Made by a program: the position numbers and the translations under genes. A stretch of DNA of 64,000 nt. Origin: Staphylococcus simiae (GTDB lineage: Bacteria > Bacillota > Bacilli > Staphylococcales > Staphylococcaceae). Of the stretch, positions 48,368 to 57,038 are shown one piece after another. The stretch lies in NCBI RefSeq assembly GCF_017357005.1, contig NZ_CP071589.1:124001-188000 (forward strand). The letters run 5' to 3'. Every line of letters begins with the position of its first letter. The first letter of the stretch is position 1. The notes under the pieces were generated by a model that worked only from the letters and a program-made list of their open reading frames with translations, was not told the origin of the DNA and did not search any database.

Positions 48368-48820
48368 ATGAGAGCTAAATTTATAGTATTTTTAATTTTA
48401 GTTTTATCTATTGTTTTGGGTGGTTGTAATTTTGATAATGATAAAAAAGAGTCAGACAATAAGCCTAAAAAAGAGCAACATGCTAAGAAAAAAAGTAAAA
48501 ATGAAGATAACGAGAAAAAAGAATCAGAAAATATAGAACAGAATCAACAGAATGATGAAGAAGTTGCTACAAATAATAATGATAATAACTACAATAATCA
48601 ACAAGTTCAGACCAATCAAAATGAACAGATAAATCAAAATGTTAATAATACAAAAGATGTACAAATGCAGAAAATAGAAGAATATGAGGCATATTTAAGA
48701 AGTAAACCAGACATGACATAATCTGAAGCCGAACACTATAATGAATTAGTTGGCGATAGACAGTTACCAGGCGATGTTGCTGCTAGAACAGGTCACAATG
48801 GTGTTGTAGCAGATCAATAA
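48368..48820 (+). pseudogene. Small lipoprotein gene truncated by an in-frame TAA
   Basis: The open part (48368-48721) encodes 117 residues: a lipoprotein signal with LGGC at residues 17-20, then a highly charged Lys/Glu/Asn/Gln-rich stretch. Right after YLRSKPDMT comes TAA (48719-48721), and the same frame then continues with a conserved-looking tail (SEAEHYNELVGDRQLPGD, VAARTGHNG, VVADQ) to a second TAA at 48818. The tail looks like true protein, so the TAA is probably a nonsense mutation. The lipoprotein function is unknown. AGAGGT lies 7 nt before the ATG. Confidence 0.65.
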
Positions 48821-48849
48821 GCACATCCAAGTCAACAATATCCACTAAA

Positions 48850-48887
48850 AAACCACTGTGTGAATTAAATCTTTCGCACAGTGGTTT
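48850..48887. terminator. Bidirectional terminator between the lipoprotein and azoreductase genes
   Basis: AAACCACTGTG (48850-48860) pairs perfectly with CACAGTGGTTT (48877-48887), extended inward by TGAA/TTTC. Confidence 0.85.
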
Positions 48888-48902
48888 CTCTATAAGTATA
48901 AA

Positions 48903-49529
48903 CTAGAATGTTTTTCCTAGTTCTTTAGCTTCATTAATACCAGCGATTTTAATCTCTTCAGCTTTATGTGGTTCAGCATTGTGACCTTCGATGGCTAATG
49001 TTGTATATGAAGATACGCCTAAGAACGTTAGTACCGTACGTAAATAACGATCGCCCATCTCTTTTTCTGCTTCAGGACCTTCTGTATAATAGCCACCACG
49101 TGATTGAATATGTAGGGCTTTTTTATCAGTTAGTAAACCTACAGCACCTTCAGAAGTATATTTGAATGTTTTACCAGCAACACATACAGCATCAATATAT
49201 GCTTTAACTACAGGAGGAGAAGATAAGTTCCACATCGGTGTAACAAAAACATATTTATCCGCACTTAAAAAGTCTTCTAAAATGTCACTCAGACGATCAA
49301 TTTTAGTTTGTTCTTCTTGTGTTAATGATTCACCATTTGCAGCTTTACCCCAACCAGTTAGGACATCTTTATCAATTAATGGAATATATTCCTCGAATAA
49401 ATCGATATGTTTTACTTCGTCTTTAGGATGGTTCTCTTGGTAAGCTTCGATAAATGCTTTACCGCCAGCCATTGAATTTGAAACAAGTTCATCAAATGGA
49501 TGGGCTGTGATATATAATAATTTAGTCAT
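48903..49529 (-). CDS. azoR: FMN-dependent NADH:azoreductase / quinone reductase
   Basis: A 208-residue flavodoxin-fold enzyme that reduces quinones and azo compounds with NADH in the cytosol. The FMN phosphate loop is in the N-terminal [17 protein letters not shown] region; [17 protein letters not shown] (about residues 98-114) and [10 protein letters not shown] (about 146-155) are the other flavin-binding motifs. In S. aureus the equivalent gene is annotated acpD or azo1. The start ATG has AAAGGAG about 8 nt upstream. It is single, convergent with the lipoprotein pseudogene. Confidence 0.9.
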   Translation of the reverse strand: MTKLLYITAHPFDELVSNSMAGGKAFIEAYQENHPKDEVKHIDLFEEYIPLIDKDVLTGWGKAANGESLTQEEQTKIDRLSDILEDFLSADKYVFVTPMWNLSSPPVVKAYIDAVCVAGKTFKYTSEGAVGLLTDKKALHIQSRGGYYTEGPEAEKEMGDRYLRTVLTFLGVSSYTTLAIEGHNAEPHKAEEIKIAGINEAKELGKTF

Positions 49530-49722
49530 GTGTTTATCTCCTTTGTATCTATCTTTTAAGTATAATTATTATACCTATTGTATTTAAATATGACAACTCT
49601 CAATGTCACAAATTTTATAGATAAGCCACTATTTTTAAATAGTACTATATACTATTAATTAAAAATGCCTTAAAATGAAAATTAATATAATATTGTTCAA
49701 ATTATAAAGGGGTAATACGTAA

Positions 49723-50391
49723 ATGAAAAAGGTAATCGGATTAGTATTAACAAGTTGTTTATTATTTGCAGCATGTTCAACATCAAATAGCGATGCTAAC
49801 GATAAGAACAAAAATCAAAGTAATCAAAGTGAACATAAGAAACATCATAAAGTTGTAAAAGATGGTCGTACATACGTAGATGGAATTTTAATTGTTAATA
49901 AGAAAATTAGTTTACCAAAAGATTATAATCCTGGTGTAGATCCAAAAGCACAACAAGCACTTAACCGTATGATTGCAGATGCTAGTAAAGAAGGTTTGCA
50001 TATAACTAATATTAGTAACTTTAGAAGTTATCAAACGCAAGTGTCTTTATATAATAATTACGTTGCTAGAGATGGTAAAAAAGCTGCTGATAAGTACAGT
50101 GCGCGTCCAGGTTATTCTGAACATCAAACAGGTTTAACATTTGATGTTGGTGCAGCTAATTCACCTGAAAATTTAAAAACGACATTCGGTAATACTAAAG
50201 AAGGTAAATGGATTAAGAAAAATGCACATAAATATGGATTTATCGTTAGATATCCTAAAGATGGCACGCATATCACAGGTTACCAATATGAACCATGGCA
50301 TTTACGTTATTTAGGTAAAAAAACCGCAACAAAAGTGTACGATTCAGGTAAAACACTTGAAGAATATTTAGGATTATATCCTGAGAAATAA
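49723..50391 (+). CDS. M15-family (VanY-like) D-Ala-D-Ala carboxypeptidase, lipoprotein
   Basis: A 222-residue lipoprotein that probably trims the terminal D-Ala of peptidoglycan stems outside the membrane. The lipobox FAAC (residues 16-19) follows a short signal. Zinc-site motifs of the M15B family are SARPGYSEHQTGLTFDVG (His and Asp, about 125-142) and EPWHLRYLG (Glu and His, about 190-198). AAAGGGG precedes the ATG by about 9-12 nt. It is followed by a terminator that serves as landing site of a group IIC intron. With the M23 and PBP4-like genes beyond the intron it forms a small cell-wall group. Confidence 0.88.
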   Translation: MKKVIGLVLTSCLLFAACSTSNSDANDKNKNQSNQSEHKKHHKVVKDGRTYVDGILIVNKKISLPKDYNPGVDPKAQQALNRMIADASKEGLHITNISNFRSYQTQVSLYNNYVARDGKKAADKYSARPGYSEHQTGLTFDVGAANSPENLKTTFGNTKEGKWIKKNAHKYGFIVRYPKDGTHITGYQYEPWHLRYLGKKTATKVYDSGKTLEEYLGLYPEK

Positions 50392-50518
50392 TATTATCAA
50401 AAGTATTCAATAATGAATATGATGACATTGGTAGTAACTGTCTAGACTGAAAATATTGAACTAACGTTTTACTAGCTTTCGCGTCCAATCATTATTAGAA
50501 ATATTATTCATTGTAATG

Positions 50519-50553
50519 AGGGTCAAAGTCGTTCCGGCTTTGGCCCTTATTTT
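50519..50553 (+). terminator. Terminator of the M15 gene and target of the group IIC intron
   Basis: AGGGTCAAAGTC (50519-50530) pairs with GGCTTTGGCCCT (50536-50547) using two G-T wobbles, followed by TATTTTAG. The intron starts 10 nt after the stem, as expected of group IIC introns. Confidence 0.82.
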
Positions 50554-50726
50554 AGTTGTGCGCCCGGCATGGGTAATTACTAGACGGTGAAAGTCCGTTA
50601 CAGGCTTGGTAGTAGGAACTGTTAGCGAAAGACAAGGGTGTCCATTGTGAAATGGAATCTGAAGGAAGTCTGTAAATGTCAATAAAAGAATGTACAAAAA
50701 TGATTGTTTAAGAATGTACAAAAATG

Positions 50727-51494
50727 TCATTCTGTCTTTTCAACTTTCACAAAATGGTCTTTTAACCGATAAGACTTCCCAGTTATTTTTATGACATTTG
50801 AGTGATGTAATATGCGATCTAAAATGGCATTAGCTATTTTAGGGTCTTCAAATATTTCATTCCATAAATTGAAATTAATATTTGTAGTAAAAATGGTACT
50901 TTTCTTCTCATATCTTAAATCAATCAGTTGGAAAAAGAGTTTGGCATCTTCACTATCAATAGGTAAATAGCCTATTTCATCAATAATTAGTAATTTATAT
51001 TTACTATAGTGCTTGAGTCTATTTTCTAACCGATTCTCTAATTGAGATTTTTTCAAATTTTGTATTAAATCATGACATTTAATGAAATACGTACTTACTC
51101 TTTTTTTCGCTGCTGACATACCAATTGATGTAGCTAAATGGGTTTTACCTACACCACTTGGACCTAAAAAGACAATATTCTGATGGTTTTCTATAAATCG
51201 TAAATGAGTAAAATCTACGATTTCTTGTTTATTGACGTTAGGTTGGAATGAAAAGTCAAAGTCGCACAGTTCCTTTTTAAAAGGGAATGCTGCTACCTTA
51301 ACCATTGATTCAATCATATTCTTTTCTTTAACTGCGATTTCATAATCACTCAATTTAATTAAAGTATCAATAAATGATAAATCGTTAGTGATACTAAAAT
51401 CTATCACTTCATCTAAATGAGTAATCATTTGATTCATTTTTAGATATGACAGATTATCTTTTAAACGTTGGTAGTTAGTAATATTATTCATCAT
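50727..51494 (-). CDS. istB: IS21-family helper ATPase IstB
   Basis: A 255-residue AAA+ ATPase that assists the IstA transposase in target choice and strand transfer. Walker A is GPSGVGKTHLA (about residues 110-120) and Walker B LLIIDEIGYLPID (about 168-180); the C-terminus holds sensor-type residues near IANAILDRILHHS. Length fits the family. Its start overlaps the istA end by 11 bp (51484-51494), the usual coupled arrangement. AGGAGAG precedes the ATG pair at 51494. Intact. Confidence 0.9.
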   Translation of the reverse strand: MMNNITNYQRLKDNLSYLKMNQMITHLDEVIDFSITNDLSFIDTLIKLSDYEIAVKEKNMIESMVKVAAFPFKKELCDFDFSFQPNVNKQEIVDFTHLRFIENHQNIVFLGPSGVGKTHLATSIGMSAAKKRVSTYFIKCHDLIQNLKKSQLENRLENRLKHYSKYKLLIIDEIGYLPIDSEDAKLFFQLIDLRYEKKSTIFTTNINFNLWNEIFEDPKIANAILDRILHHSNVIKITGKSYRLKDHFVKVEKTE

Positions 51495-52770
51495 ACATCT
51501 CTCCTATCGTTTTTAAATTATCTAAGGCCAGCTGATTAATATCATCATGGTCTCCATAGGAGACAGCTAGCGTTTCTAAATAGTGTTGTTGCTGATAATT
51601 TAATTTATGATGGGTAATAGGATGCTCAACGATTAATTTGGTGTTATAATAAACAAACAAACGTTGATCATAAACTTGAACTTCAACCGTTTTTCCATAG
51701 TATTCAGCAGGAACTGAGTACTGATTGGAGCGATATGTAATCATATTCGAACGATTGACTTTCAAATATTTATGTTCTACTTTATATGAGTTTCTTACAT
51801 GGACATTGGGTAATGGCTGTAAGAAGCTCTTTTCTTTTTTTACTTCAATAATTGGTATTTTTCCTGTCCCATTATGCACTGAGTAATTCAAACGATCATT
51901 TAATTCGTCAATAAATTGTGGAATTTCATGTAAGTATAATTGTCCTTGATAGGCATGAATTTCATCTAATATTTTCATAATGGATTCAACTTTACCTTTC
52001 GTTCTAGGACGACCAGCTATACACGGCTTCACTTTAAAATTAAAATCATCAGCGAATTGTTTGAATTTAGGATTAACTTGTCCACTAAACGTTTCAGTCC
52101 TAGGTTGACTCATCACTGTTTTCATATTATCTGTAACAAGTTCCTCTGGAACACCTTCAATAGATTCAAAAGCTTGAACCATTAAATTAAGTAATACATC
52201 TAATGATTTACTCATCGTAACTTGCATAATTTTGAAGCGTGAATATGACAGGAGTAAAACACCAATATTTAAAGATACCTCTTGATGATCCTTCGTTTTA
52301 AATCTTATATCTTCCTTCCAATCAAATTGAGCTTGGCAACCTGGTTTTGTTTCAAATCTAGTTGTTCCAACAGGCGTTGACTTTTGTCGTCTTTTTTTAA
52401 AATAATTATTGAATAAATCATGTTTTCTTATATATGTTCTAAATGTGGAATACGCACAATTTAGACCATGATTATCTTTAAGGTATTGCCATAACACGCG
52501 TTTATAAAAGAATTTCTGTTCACATTCTTCAGACAACAATTCTTTTATTAAATCATAATAGGGATCAATTTTAGATTGTTTTTTTCGATTAACCGAAGGT
52601 TTAAAGCCATTTAAATATTTATCTATTGTTCTTCGATCTACATTCATTTGTCTTGCGATTTCACTTTTATTAATTTTCATGTTTAAGCTCTCCATAACAA
52701 TTTTTAATTTTGGTAAATCTGAAAGAGTTGTAACTTCATAATCTGTATTTATATCTAAAGATAATTTCAT
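51484..52770 (-). CDS. istA: IS21-family DDE transposase IstA
   Basis: A 428-residue transposase. There is an N-terminal helix-turn-helix (KSEIARQMNVDRRTIDKYL, about residues 35-53), then a DDE integrase domain: first Asp in QAQFDWKEDIRF (about 150), second in VPEELVTDNMKT (about 213), Glu in RPRTKGKVESIMK (about 260). A C-terminal Mu-type beta-barrel follows (YRSNQYSVPAEY). It lies 91 bp from the right terminus, spacing usual for IS21. No frameshift. Confidence 0.9.
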   Translation of the reverse strand: MKLSLDINTDYEVTTLSDLPKLKIVMESLNMKINKSEIARQMNVDRRTIDKYLNGFKPSVNRKKQSKIDPYYDLIKELLSEECEQKFFYKRVLWQYLKDNHGLNCAYSTFRTYIRKHDLFNNYFKKRRQKSTPVGTTRFETKPGCQAQFDWKEDIRFKTKDHQEVSLNIGVLLLSYSRFKIMQVTMSKSLDVLLNLMVQAFESIEGVPEELVTDNMKTVMSQPRTETFSGQVNPKFKQFADDFNFKVKPCIAGRPRTKGKVESIMKILDEIHAYQGQLYLHEIPQFIDELNDRLNYSVHNGTGKIPIIEVKKEKSFLQPLPNVHVRNSYKVEHKYLKVNRSNMITYRSNQYSVPAEYYGKTVEVQVYDQRLFVYYNTKLIVEHPITHHKLNYQQQHYLETLAVSYGDHDDINQLALDNLKTIGEMYDE

Positions 52771-53249
52771 TGTTATTCACCTCAATAAAATTATCTCTAA
52801 ATTTTACAGATTGTACATACTTAAACAGTCAAAAGTGTACATTATTAAATTATCATTTCCAGGAAGTCGGACGCAAACACTCGCACTGACGAACAGAAAT
52901 ATCATACAAGGCTATGTGGAATGGATGAATCTGCAATACAAGATAAAGTCCGATACTACCCGAGTTCTATATAGTAAATGATGCAGTGGAATGAGTGGAA
53001 AGTGGTTACTCTTACCCGGGGAGGTCTCATCAGCGATAAAAAAAATCGTAGTAATAACGAATGATGAGAAGTCAGCAGAGGTCATAGTAGGTAGAAATAC
53101 TGAAGGACTGAACAATATTCATACAAAGTAAAGAATGGAGGTTAGAGATTTACAACGTACAGAATACAATTAATGATTGGCAACTCATAGAAAGATAAGT
53201 AGTGGAACGAAAAAGGATATATGAGTGCGTACAGTAAATCTTAGGTGAA

Positions 53250-54545
53250 ATGAAAGAAATGTATCGTGAGTCTCCATCTATGATGGAGCTTGTTGTAAGA
53301 GAGAATAATATACAAAAAGCAATTAAGAAAGTGAAGAAAAACAACGGTGCACCTGGCATCGATGGCATGCGAGTAAGTGAATTAACATCACATTTCGCAA
53401 AATACTTTCCACAAATTAAACAAAAACTGCTTGATGGCACGTATAAGCCACAAGCAGTAAGAAAGGTTGAAATACCTAAATCAAATGGGAAAAAGCGCGT
53501 GCTTGGAATCCCTGTCGCAAGAGACAGAGTTATCCAACAAGCCATTAAACAAGTCATTGAACCTAGTATCGACCGTACTTTCTCAAAACACAGTCATGGC
53601 TTTAGACCGAATCGTAGTACAGGAACTGCACTTAAAGAATGTGCAACATACTATGAAGAAGGTTACTTAGTTGCAGTTGATTGTGATTTAAAACAGTGCT
53701 TTGATATGTTGAACCATGATAAATTAATGTATCTATTTGAACGACATGTTCAAGATAAAGCCATTTCTAAATTTATTCGTAGAAGCCTACAGGTTGGTGC
53801 AATCGACCTCAATGGTAATTATCGAAGTAGAGAAATAGGTGCACCGCAAGGTGGTGTTATTTCCCCGTTACTTTGTAATATTTATCTTCACGAATTAGAT
53901 AATGAATTGGAGAAACGTGGTCATCGCTTTGTTCGTTATGCAGATGACTTCGTCATCTTTGTACGTACAAAACGAGCGGGTCAACGTGTCATGGAAAGTG
54001 TGACAAAGTTTATCGAAAAAGACCTTAAACTTATTGTAAATAGTGAAAAGAGCAAGGTAGGTTCTATCACACGTTTAAAGTTCTTGAGTTGTCTAATGAC
54101 CAAAGTAAATGGGACTTATCGTTTCAGACCGACTATGGAAGCAAGAAGAAATTTAAAACGCACCTTAAGACGTCTAACGAAACGAAATAGACCAGGTACC
54201 TTTAAAGAGATTATATCAGAAATTAATCAAGTAACACGAGGGTGGATAAATTACTTTGGTAAAGGATTTATTACAGGTTTTGTAACGAAGTTACAATCAT
54301 GGTTAAACCGACGCATTAGACAACTAATCCTCAAAAGATGGAAAAGAATAAAAACCAAATATAAGATGTTACGTAAGTATGGACTTGACCATAAGAGTGC
54401 AATGAAAATTGCCAATTCAAGAAAGAAATACTGGCGCTTATCATCAACGCATGAAGTTCATCGTGCACTTACAACAAAACGTCTCTACAAGTGGGGGTTA
54501 GAACCATTAACCCAACTCGCAGAGACGGCTTACGCAAGATATTGA
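53250..54545 (+). CDS. ltrA: Group IIC intron-encoded reverse transcriptase/maturase
   Basis: A 431-residue RT with the blocks HGFRPNRSTG, VAVDCDLKQCFD, GAPQGGVISPLLCNIYL and the catalytic YADD (about residue 230). A maturase (X) domain follows (TRGWINYFGKGF, about 330). There is no En endonuclease domain, as is normal for class C. The stop lies just before domain V. ATG 53250 has AGGTG only 2 nt upstream; ATG 53259 is better spaced. The protein would help splice and copy its intron, but the intron's 5' part is now separated by 2.2 kb of IS21. The reading frame is intact. Confidence 0.9.
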   Translation: MKEMYRESPSMMELVVRENNIQKAIKKVKKNNGAPGIDGMRVSELTSHFAKYFPQIKQKLLDGTYKPQAVRKVEIPKSNGKKRVLGIPVARDRVIQQAIKQVIEPSIDRTFSKHSHGFRPNRSTGTALKECATYYEEGYLVAVDCDLKQCFDMLNHDKLMYLFERHVQDKAISKFIRRSLQVGAIDLNGNYRSREIGAPQGGVISPLLCNIYLHELDNELEKRGHRFVRYADDFVIFVRTKRAGQRVMESVTKFIEKDLKLIVNSEKSKVGSITRLKFLSCLMTKVNGTYRFRPTMEARRNLKRTLRRLTKRNRPGTFKEIISEINQVTRGWINYFGKGFITGFVTKLQSWLNRRIRQLILKRWKRIKTKYKMLRKYGLDHKSAMKIANSRKKYWRLSSTHEVHRALTTKRLYKWGLEPLTQLAETAYARY

Positions 54546-54621
54546 ACCGCCGAGTACGGAACCGTACGCTCGGTGGTGTGAGAGGACGGATAATCAAATA
54601 ATGGTTATCCTCCTACTCGAT
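54546..54621 (+). other. Intron domains V and VI
   Basis: Domain V: ACCGCCGAGTACGG pairs back with CCGTACGCTCGGTGG, GNRA-like loop region, with CGC at the catalytic triad position as in class C introns. Domain VI: GAGAGGACGGATAA pairs with TTATCCTCCTACTC, leaving the A of CCTAC bulged as branch point. Confidence 0.65.
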
Positions 54622-54728
54622 TTCATATTTAACCAAGTTACTACTAAAGTATGATAGTGTCTGACTAGCAAAAACAAGTATTTGCGACTATACTTATACA
54701 CCATTAAATAAAAAGGATGTTAATTCAA

Positions 54729-55307
54729 TTGAAGAAAACACTTAAATATATATTAGGTATTGTTATGATTGTCGCTATCTTTGGTAGTATTTATCATTAT
54801 AAAGATGATATGCAACAATGGTGGAAACAATTAGAACACCATAACGAAGCCACGATATCGAAGGAAGACAAAGACTGGCACCGTATGTTTAATGGTAGTC
54901 GTCAAACTGAATCGTTTGGTGAATATAAGCATAATGATTTTGATAGTAAACACTATGGTATAGATTATGCTGTTCCGAAAAATACGCCGATTAAAGCCGT
55001 GACAAATGGTACTGTTACAAGAACTTTTGATAATCAATTAGGAGGTAAAGTATTACAAATTTCCGAAGATAATGGGCAATATCATCAATGGTATATGCAT
55101 TTGAACCGTTATAATGTTGAAGAAGGTGACCATGTTAAAGTAGGAGATATAATTGCTTACTCTGGAAATACAGGAGAGCAAACGACTGGACCACATATAC
55201 ATTTTCAACGTATGAAAGGTGGCGTTGGTAATGCTTATGCTGAGAATCCAGAGTCATTTATTAAGCAATTACCTGATGGGGAACGTAGTTTATATGATTT
55301 AAAATAA
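54729..55307 (+). CDS. M23-family metallopeptidase (lysostaphin/LytM-like), membrane-anchored
   Basis: A 192-residue protein with one N-terminal membrane helix (KYILGIVMIVAIFGSIY, about residues 5-21) and an outside-facing M23 domain. Zinc ligands are in HYGIDYA (His and Asp, about 76-82) and GPHIHFQ (about 153-159), with MHLNRY between them. It likely cleaves glycine bridges or stem peptides in the wall. I choose TTG at 54729 because AAAGGA lies 11 nt upstream and MKKTLKYIL follows; ATG 54717 overlaps that site. In S. aureus a lysostaphin-like peptidase gene follows the azoreductase, consistent with the intron and M15 gene lying between. Confidence 0.85.
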   Translation: MKKTLKYILGIVMIVAIFGSIYHYKDDMQQWWKQLEHHNEATISKEDKDWHRMFNGSRQTESFGEYKHNDFDSKHYGIDYAVPKNTPIKAVTNGTVTRTFDNQLGGKVLQISEDNGQYHQWYMHLNRYNVEEGDHVKVGDIIAYSGNTGEQTTGPHIHFQRMKGGVGNAYAENPESFIKQLPDGERSLYDLK

Positions 55308-55319
55308 CGCACTAAAAAA

Positions 55320-55390
55320 GGATTCTCTATTTTCAGGGCTGATAAATAAAAAGTGAATAATTATGTATCAGTCCAATTTGTGAGAGAACC
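55320..55390 (+). repeat. Dispersed hairpin repeat, complete copy
   Basis: Inverted relative to the copy at 22376-22447, with which it shares a 42-nt core (one mismatch). Arms are GGGCTGAT (55336-55343) and ATCAGTCC (55367-55374). It lies directly behind the M23 gene, just before the terminator. Confidence 0.7.
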
Positions 55391-55395
55391 TAAAA

Positions 55396-55447
55396 AAGCC
55401 AATAACACTGAGTAAAGTTCAATGACAATACTCAATGTTATTGGCTT
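55396..55447. terminator. Bidirectional terminator between M23 and PBP4-like genes
   Basis: A 19-bp stem with one mismatch: AAGCCAATAACACTGAGTA (55396-55414) and TACTCAATGTTATTGGCTT (55429-55447). Confidence 0.88.
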
Positions 55448-55459
55448 AAATATTTCAAT

Positions 55460-56707
55460 TTATCTTGTGAAGTTATTATATACTTTAATACCGATAATAA
55501 TTAGCATGCCTGTTGCTACAAGTCCGCCAATTGCTAATAGTATATGTAAAGGAATCGTGTACCAATGATTATTGGATAATGGTTCAGCCTTTACAGATGG
55601 TGCGTGTTGTCCTGGTATAAATTGTCGTTTATAAGCGACTGAAACGTTATTATCTTCAGATAGATGCAATTTATATTTTGACTTATCTTTTGGAACAACA
55701 TCATATAAATCAGACGAAACAGTATAGCTCTTACCATCAAATTTATGTTCACCTTTAGATAGTACTTTGCGATATTCATAATCATCAAAGCCACGTTTAA
55801 TCGCAGCATTAGCTAATTTTTGACGAGCATGTTTAGCAGCTTCACTAGGATATGGACGAACGTTTAATACCACCGCATTAATACGTAAATGGTCTTGCTT
55901 AGCAGTTAACACTATATTATAACCATTTTCGCTAGTACCAGTTTTTAGACCATCGACGCCAGACATTGCATCTTGTAATGACGGTAACGACGTATTCGTA
56001 TTATGCAATTGATTACCTTGTTGTTGGTCATTAGTTAATTTAGTGATTTGTAAGATATTTGGGTGTTTGTTAATCAAATGTTGAGATAACACTGTCATAT
56101 CTTGTGCTGTTGAATGTGATGTTGTTTCGTTTTTATATTTTTTAGGTGCATAGCTATCTAAGAGATTATTATTGGCACCACTTGGATTTGTAAAATGAGT
56201 ATGTGTCATATGTAATTGTTTAGCAGTTTCATTCATTTTATCTGTAAAAGCTGAACTATCTTTGCTAACATGATCTGCAAGTATGATTGTTGCAGCATTA
56301 CTAGACTCTAATGCAGCTTGTTTAATTAATTCTTCTACTGTATAAGACTTACCTTGATCAAGTGGTACAGTAGTCAGATTTGGTAAACGCGTTAATTTAG
56401 CTTGGTCAGCAGAAATTTTAATTTTGTCATTTAAGTGAATGTCCCCTGATTTAATACTATTAAAGACGAGGTACAGCGTCATTAATTTTGCAGTGGAAGC
56501 TGGATCAAGTTCTTTATTAGCATGGTATTGATATAATATTTGTCCCTGTTCGGTTGTGACAAACATTCCTTGTGGATTAAAAGTTGGGTCTAAAGTTTGA
56601 TGCTGAGATTTAGCAATATCTACAGGTGTTTCAGCAGCCTGACTGTACGGAGACTGAGTTAAAGATAGTATTAATAATGACATTAAGAGCGCAATCAATT
56701 TTTTCAT
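55460..56707 (-). CDS. PBP4-like penicillin-binding D-alanyl-D-alanine carboxypeptidase
   Basis: A 415-residue low-molecular-mass PBP of the DacA/S11 type. Signal peptide to about residue 25 (ending SQAAE). Active-site motifs are SxxK in DPASTAKLM (about residue 69), SxN in ESSNAA (about 134) and KTG in DGLKTGTS (about 253). A C-terminal domain and a final membrane helix (LLAIGGLVATGMLIIIGI) anchor it. The overall layout matches S. aureus PBP4, but S. aureus pbpD is located elsewhere, so this could be a paralogue. I choose ATG 56707 (MKKLIALLMS); the longer frame begins at 56734 with a weak TTG. No clear ribosome site at ideal spacing. Confidence 0.85.
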   Translation of the reverse strand: MKKLIALLMSLLILSLTQSPYSQAAETPVDIAKSQHQTLDPTFNPQGMFVTTEQGQILYQYHANKELDPASTAKLMTLYLVFNSIKSGDIHLNDKIKISADQAKLTRLPNLTTVPLDQGKSYTVEELIKQAALESSNAATIILADHVSKDSSAFTDKMNETAKQLHMTHTHFTNPSGANNNLLDSYAPKKYKNETTSHSTAQDMTVLSQHLINKHPNILQITKLTNDQQQGNQLHNTNTSLPSLQDAMSGVDGLKTGTSENGYNIVLTAKQDHLRINAVVLNVRPYPSEAAKHARQKLANAAIKRGFDDYEYRKVLSKGEHKFDGKSYTVSSDLYDVVPKDKSKYKLHLSEDNNVSVAYKRQFIPGQHAPSVKAEPLSNNHWYTIPLHILLAIGGLVATGMLIIIGIKVYNNFTR

Positions 56708-56997
56708 GTGTAGTCTGTTAACCTGACCTTTCAAAATAGCTAATATAATATTGTTAATATTATCAAATTAAAGTGTAATGCACAATATATTTAAGAAATA
56801 ATGATACTCATATTATTAGAAAATTAAAATTTCAAGGTCAATAAATGAATTAGTAATTATATGTATTATATATGTGGATTTATAATTTTTTGAAAATTGA
56901 TATATATAGAAGTAAGGAAGGTTTATTGTTAGGATGTGGATTTGGTAGCCTAACGGTTGTCTGAATTCAGACTGCGGGACGGTAACTATATTAATAA
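56708..56997. other. Spacer upstream of the PBP4-like gene
   Basis: About 290 bp, AT-rich, containing a perfect 14-bp palindrome (GTCTGAATTCAGAC, 56959-56972). No gene seen. Confidence 0.4.
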
Positions 56998-57027
56998 AAC
57001 GAGTGCTTTATCATGTGAGCACTCGCT
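56998..57027 (-). terminator. Terminator of the ICMT-family gene
   Basis: CGAGTGCT (57000-57007) pairs with AGCACTCG (57018-57025); T-run on the minus strand. Confidence 0.8.
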
Positions 57028-57038
57028 GTTAAATCGTA

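Larger units (their letters stand above)
50671..52861 (-). mobile_element. IS21-family insertion sequence (2191 bp)
   Basis: Ends are TGTAAATGTCAAT on the left and, inverted, TGGAAATGATAAT on the right, each followed by two internal copies of ATGTACA at matching spacing, typical of IS21 multiple terminal repeats. The target duplication GGAAGTC is at 50664-50670 and 52862-52868. It carries istA and istB on the minus strand. Both genes are open, so it may be active. Confidence 0.88.
50558..54621 (+). mobile_element. Group IIC intron, interrupted by an IS21-family element
   Basis: The 5' end GTGCGCCCGGCATGGGT (50558) is the conserved intron start, right behind a terminator. The 3' part holds the reverse transcriptase, domain V (from about 54546) and domain VI with a bulged A in TCCTACTC, ending about 54621. 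Without the 2198 bp of IS21 and one target copy, the intron would be about 1.87 kb, normal for class C. The insertion splits domain I, so self-splicing is unlikely. The exact 3' boundary is an estimate. Confidence 0.82.

Noticed and set aside
50461..50730. Minus-strand frame of 89 codons over the intron 5' end
   Set aside because: It is antisense to the intron ribozyme and IS21 terminus; a known type of false gene call.
53150..53557. Minus-strand frame of 135 codons
   Set aside because: Antisense to the start of the reverse transcriptase gene, no ribosome site.
56959..56972. Perfect 14-bp palindrome GTCTGAATTCAGAC
   Set aside because: No promoter or repeat partner was found nearby; kept only as a note in the spacer entry.
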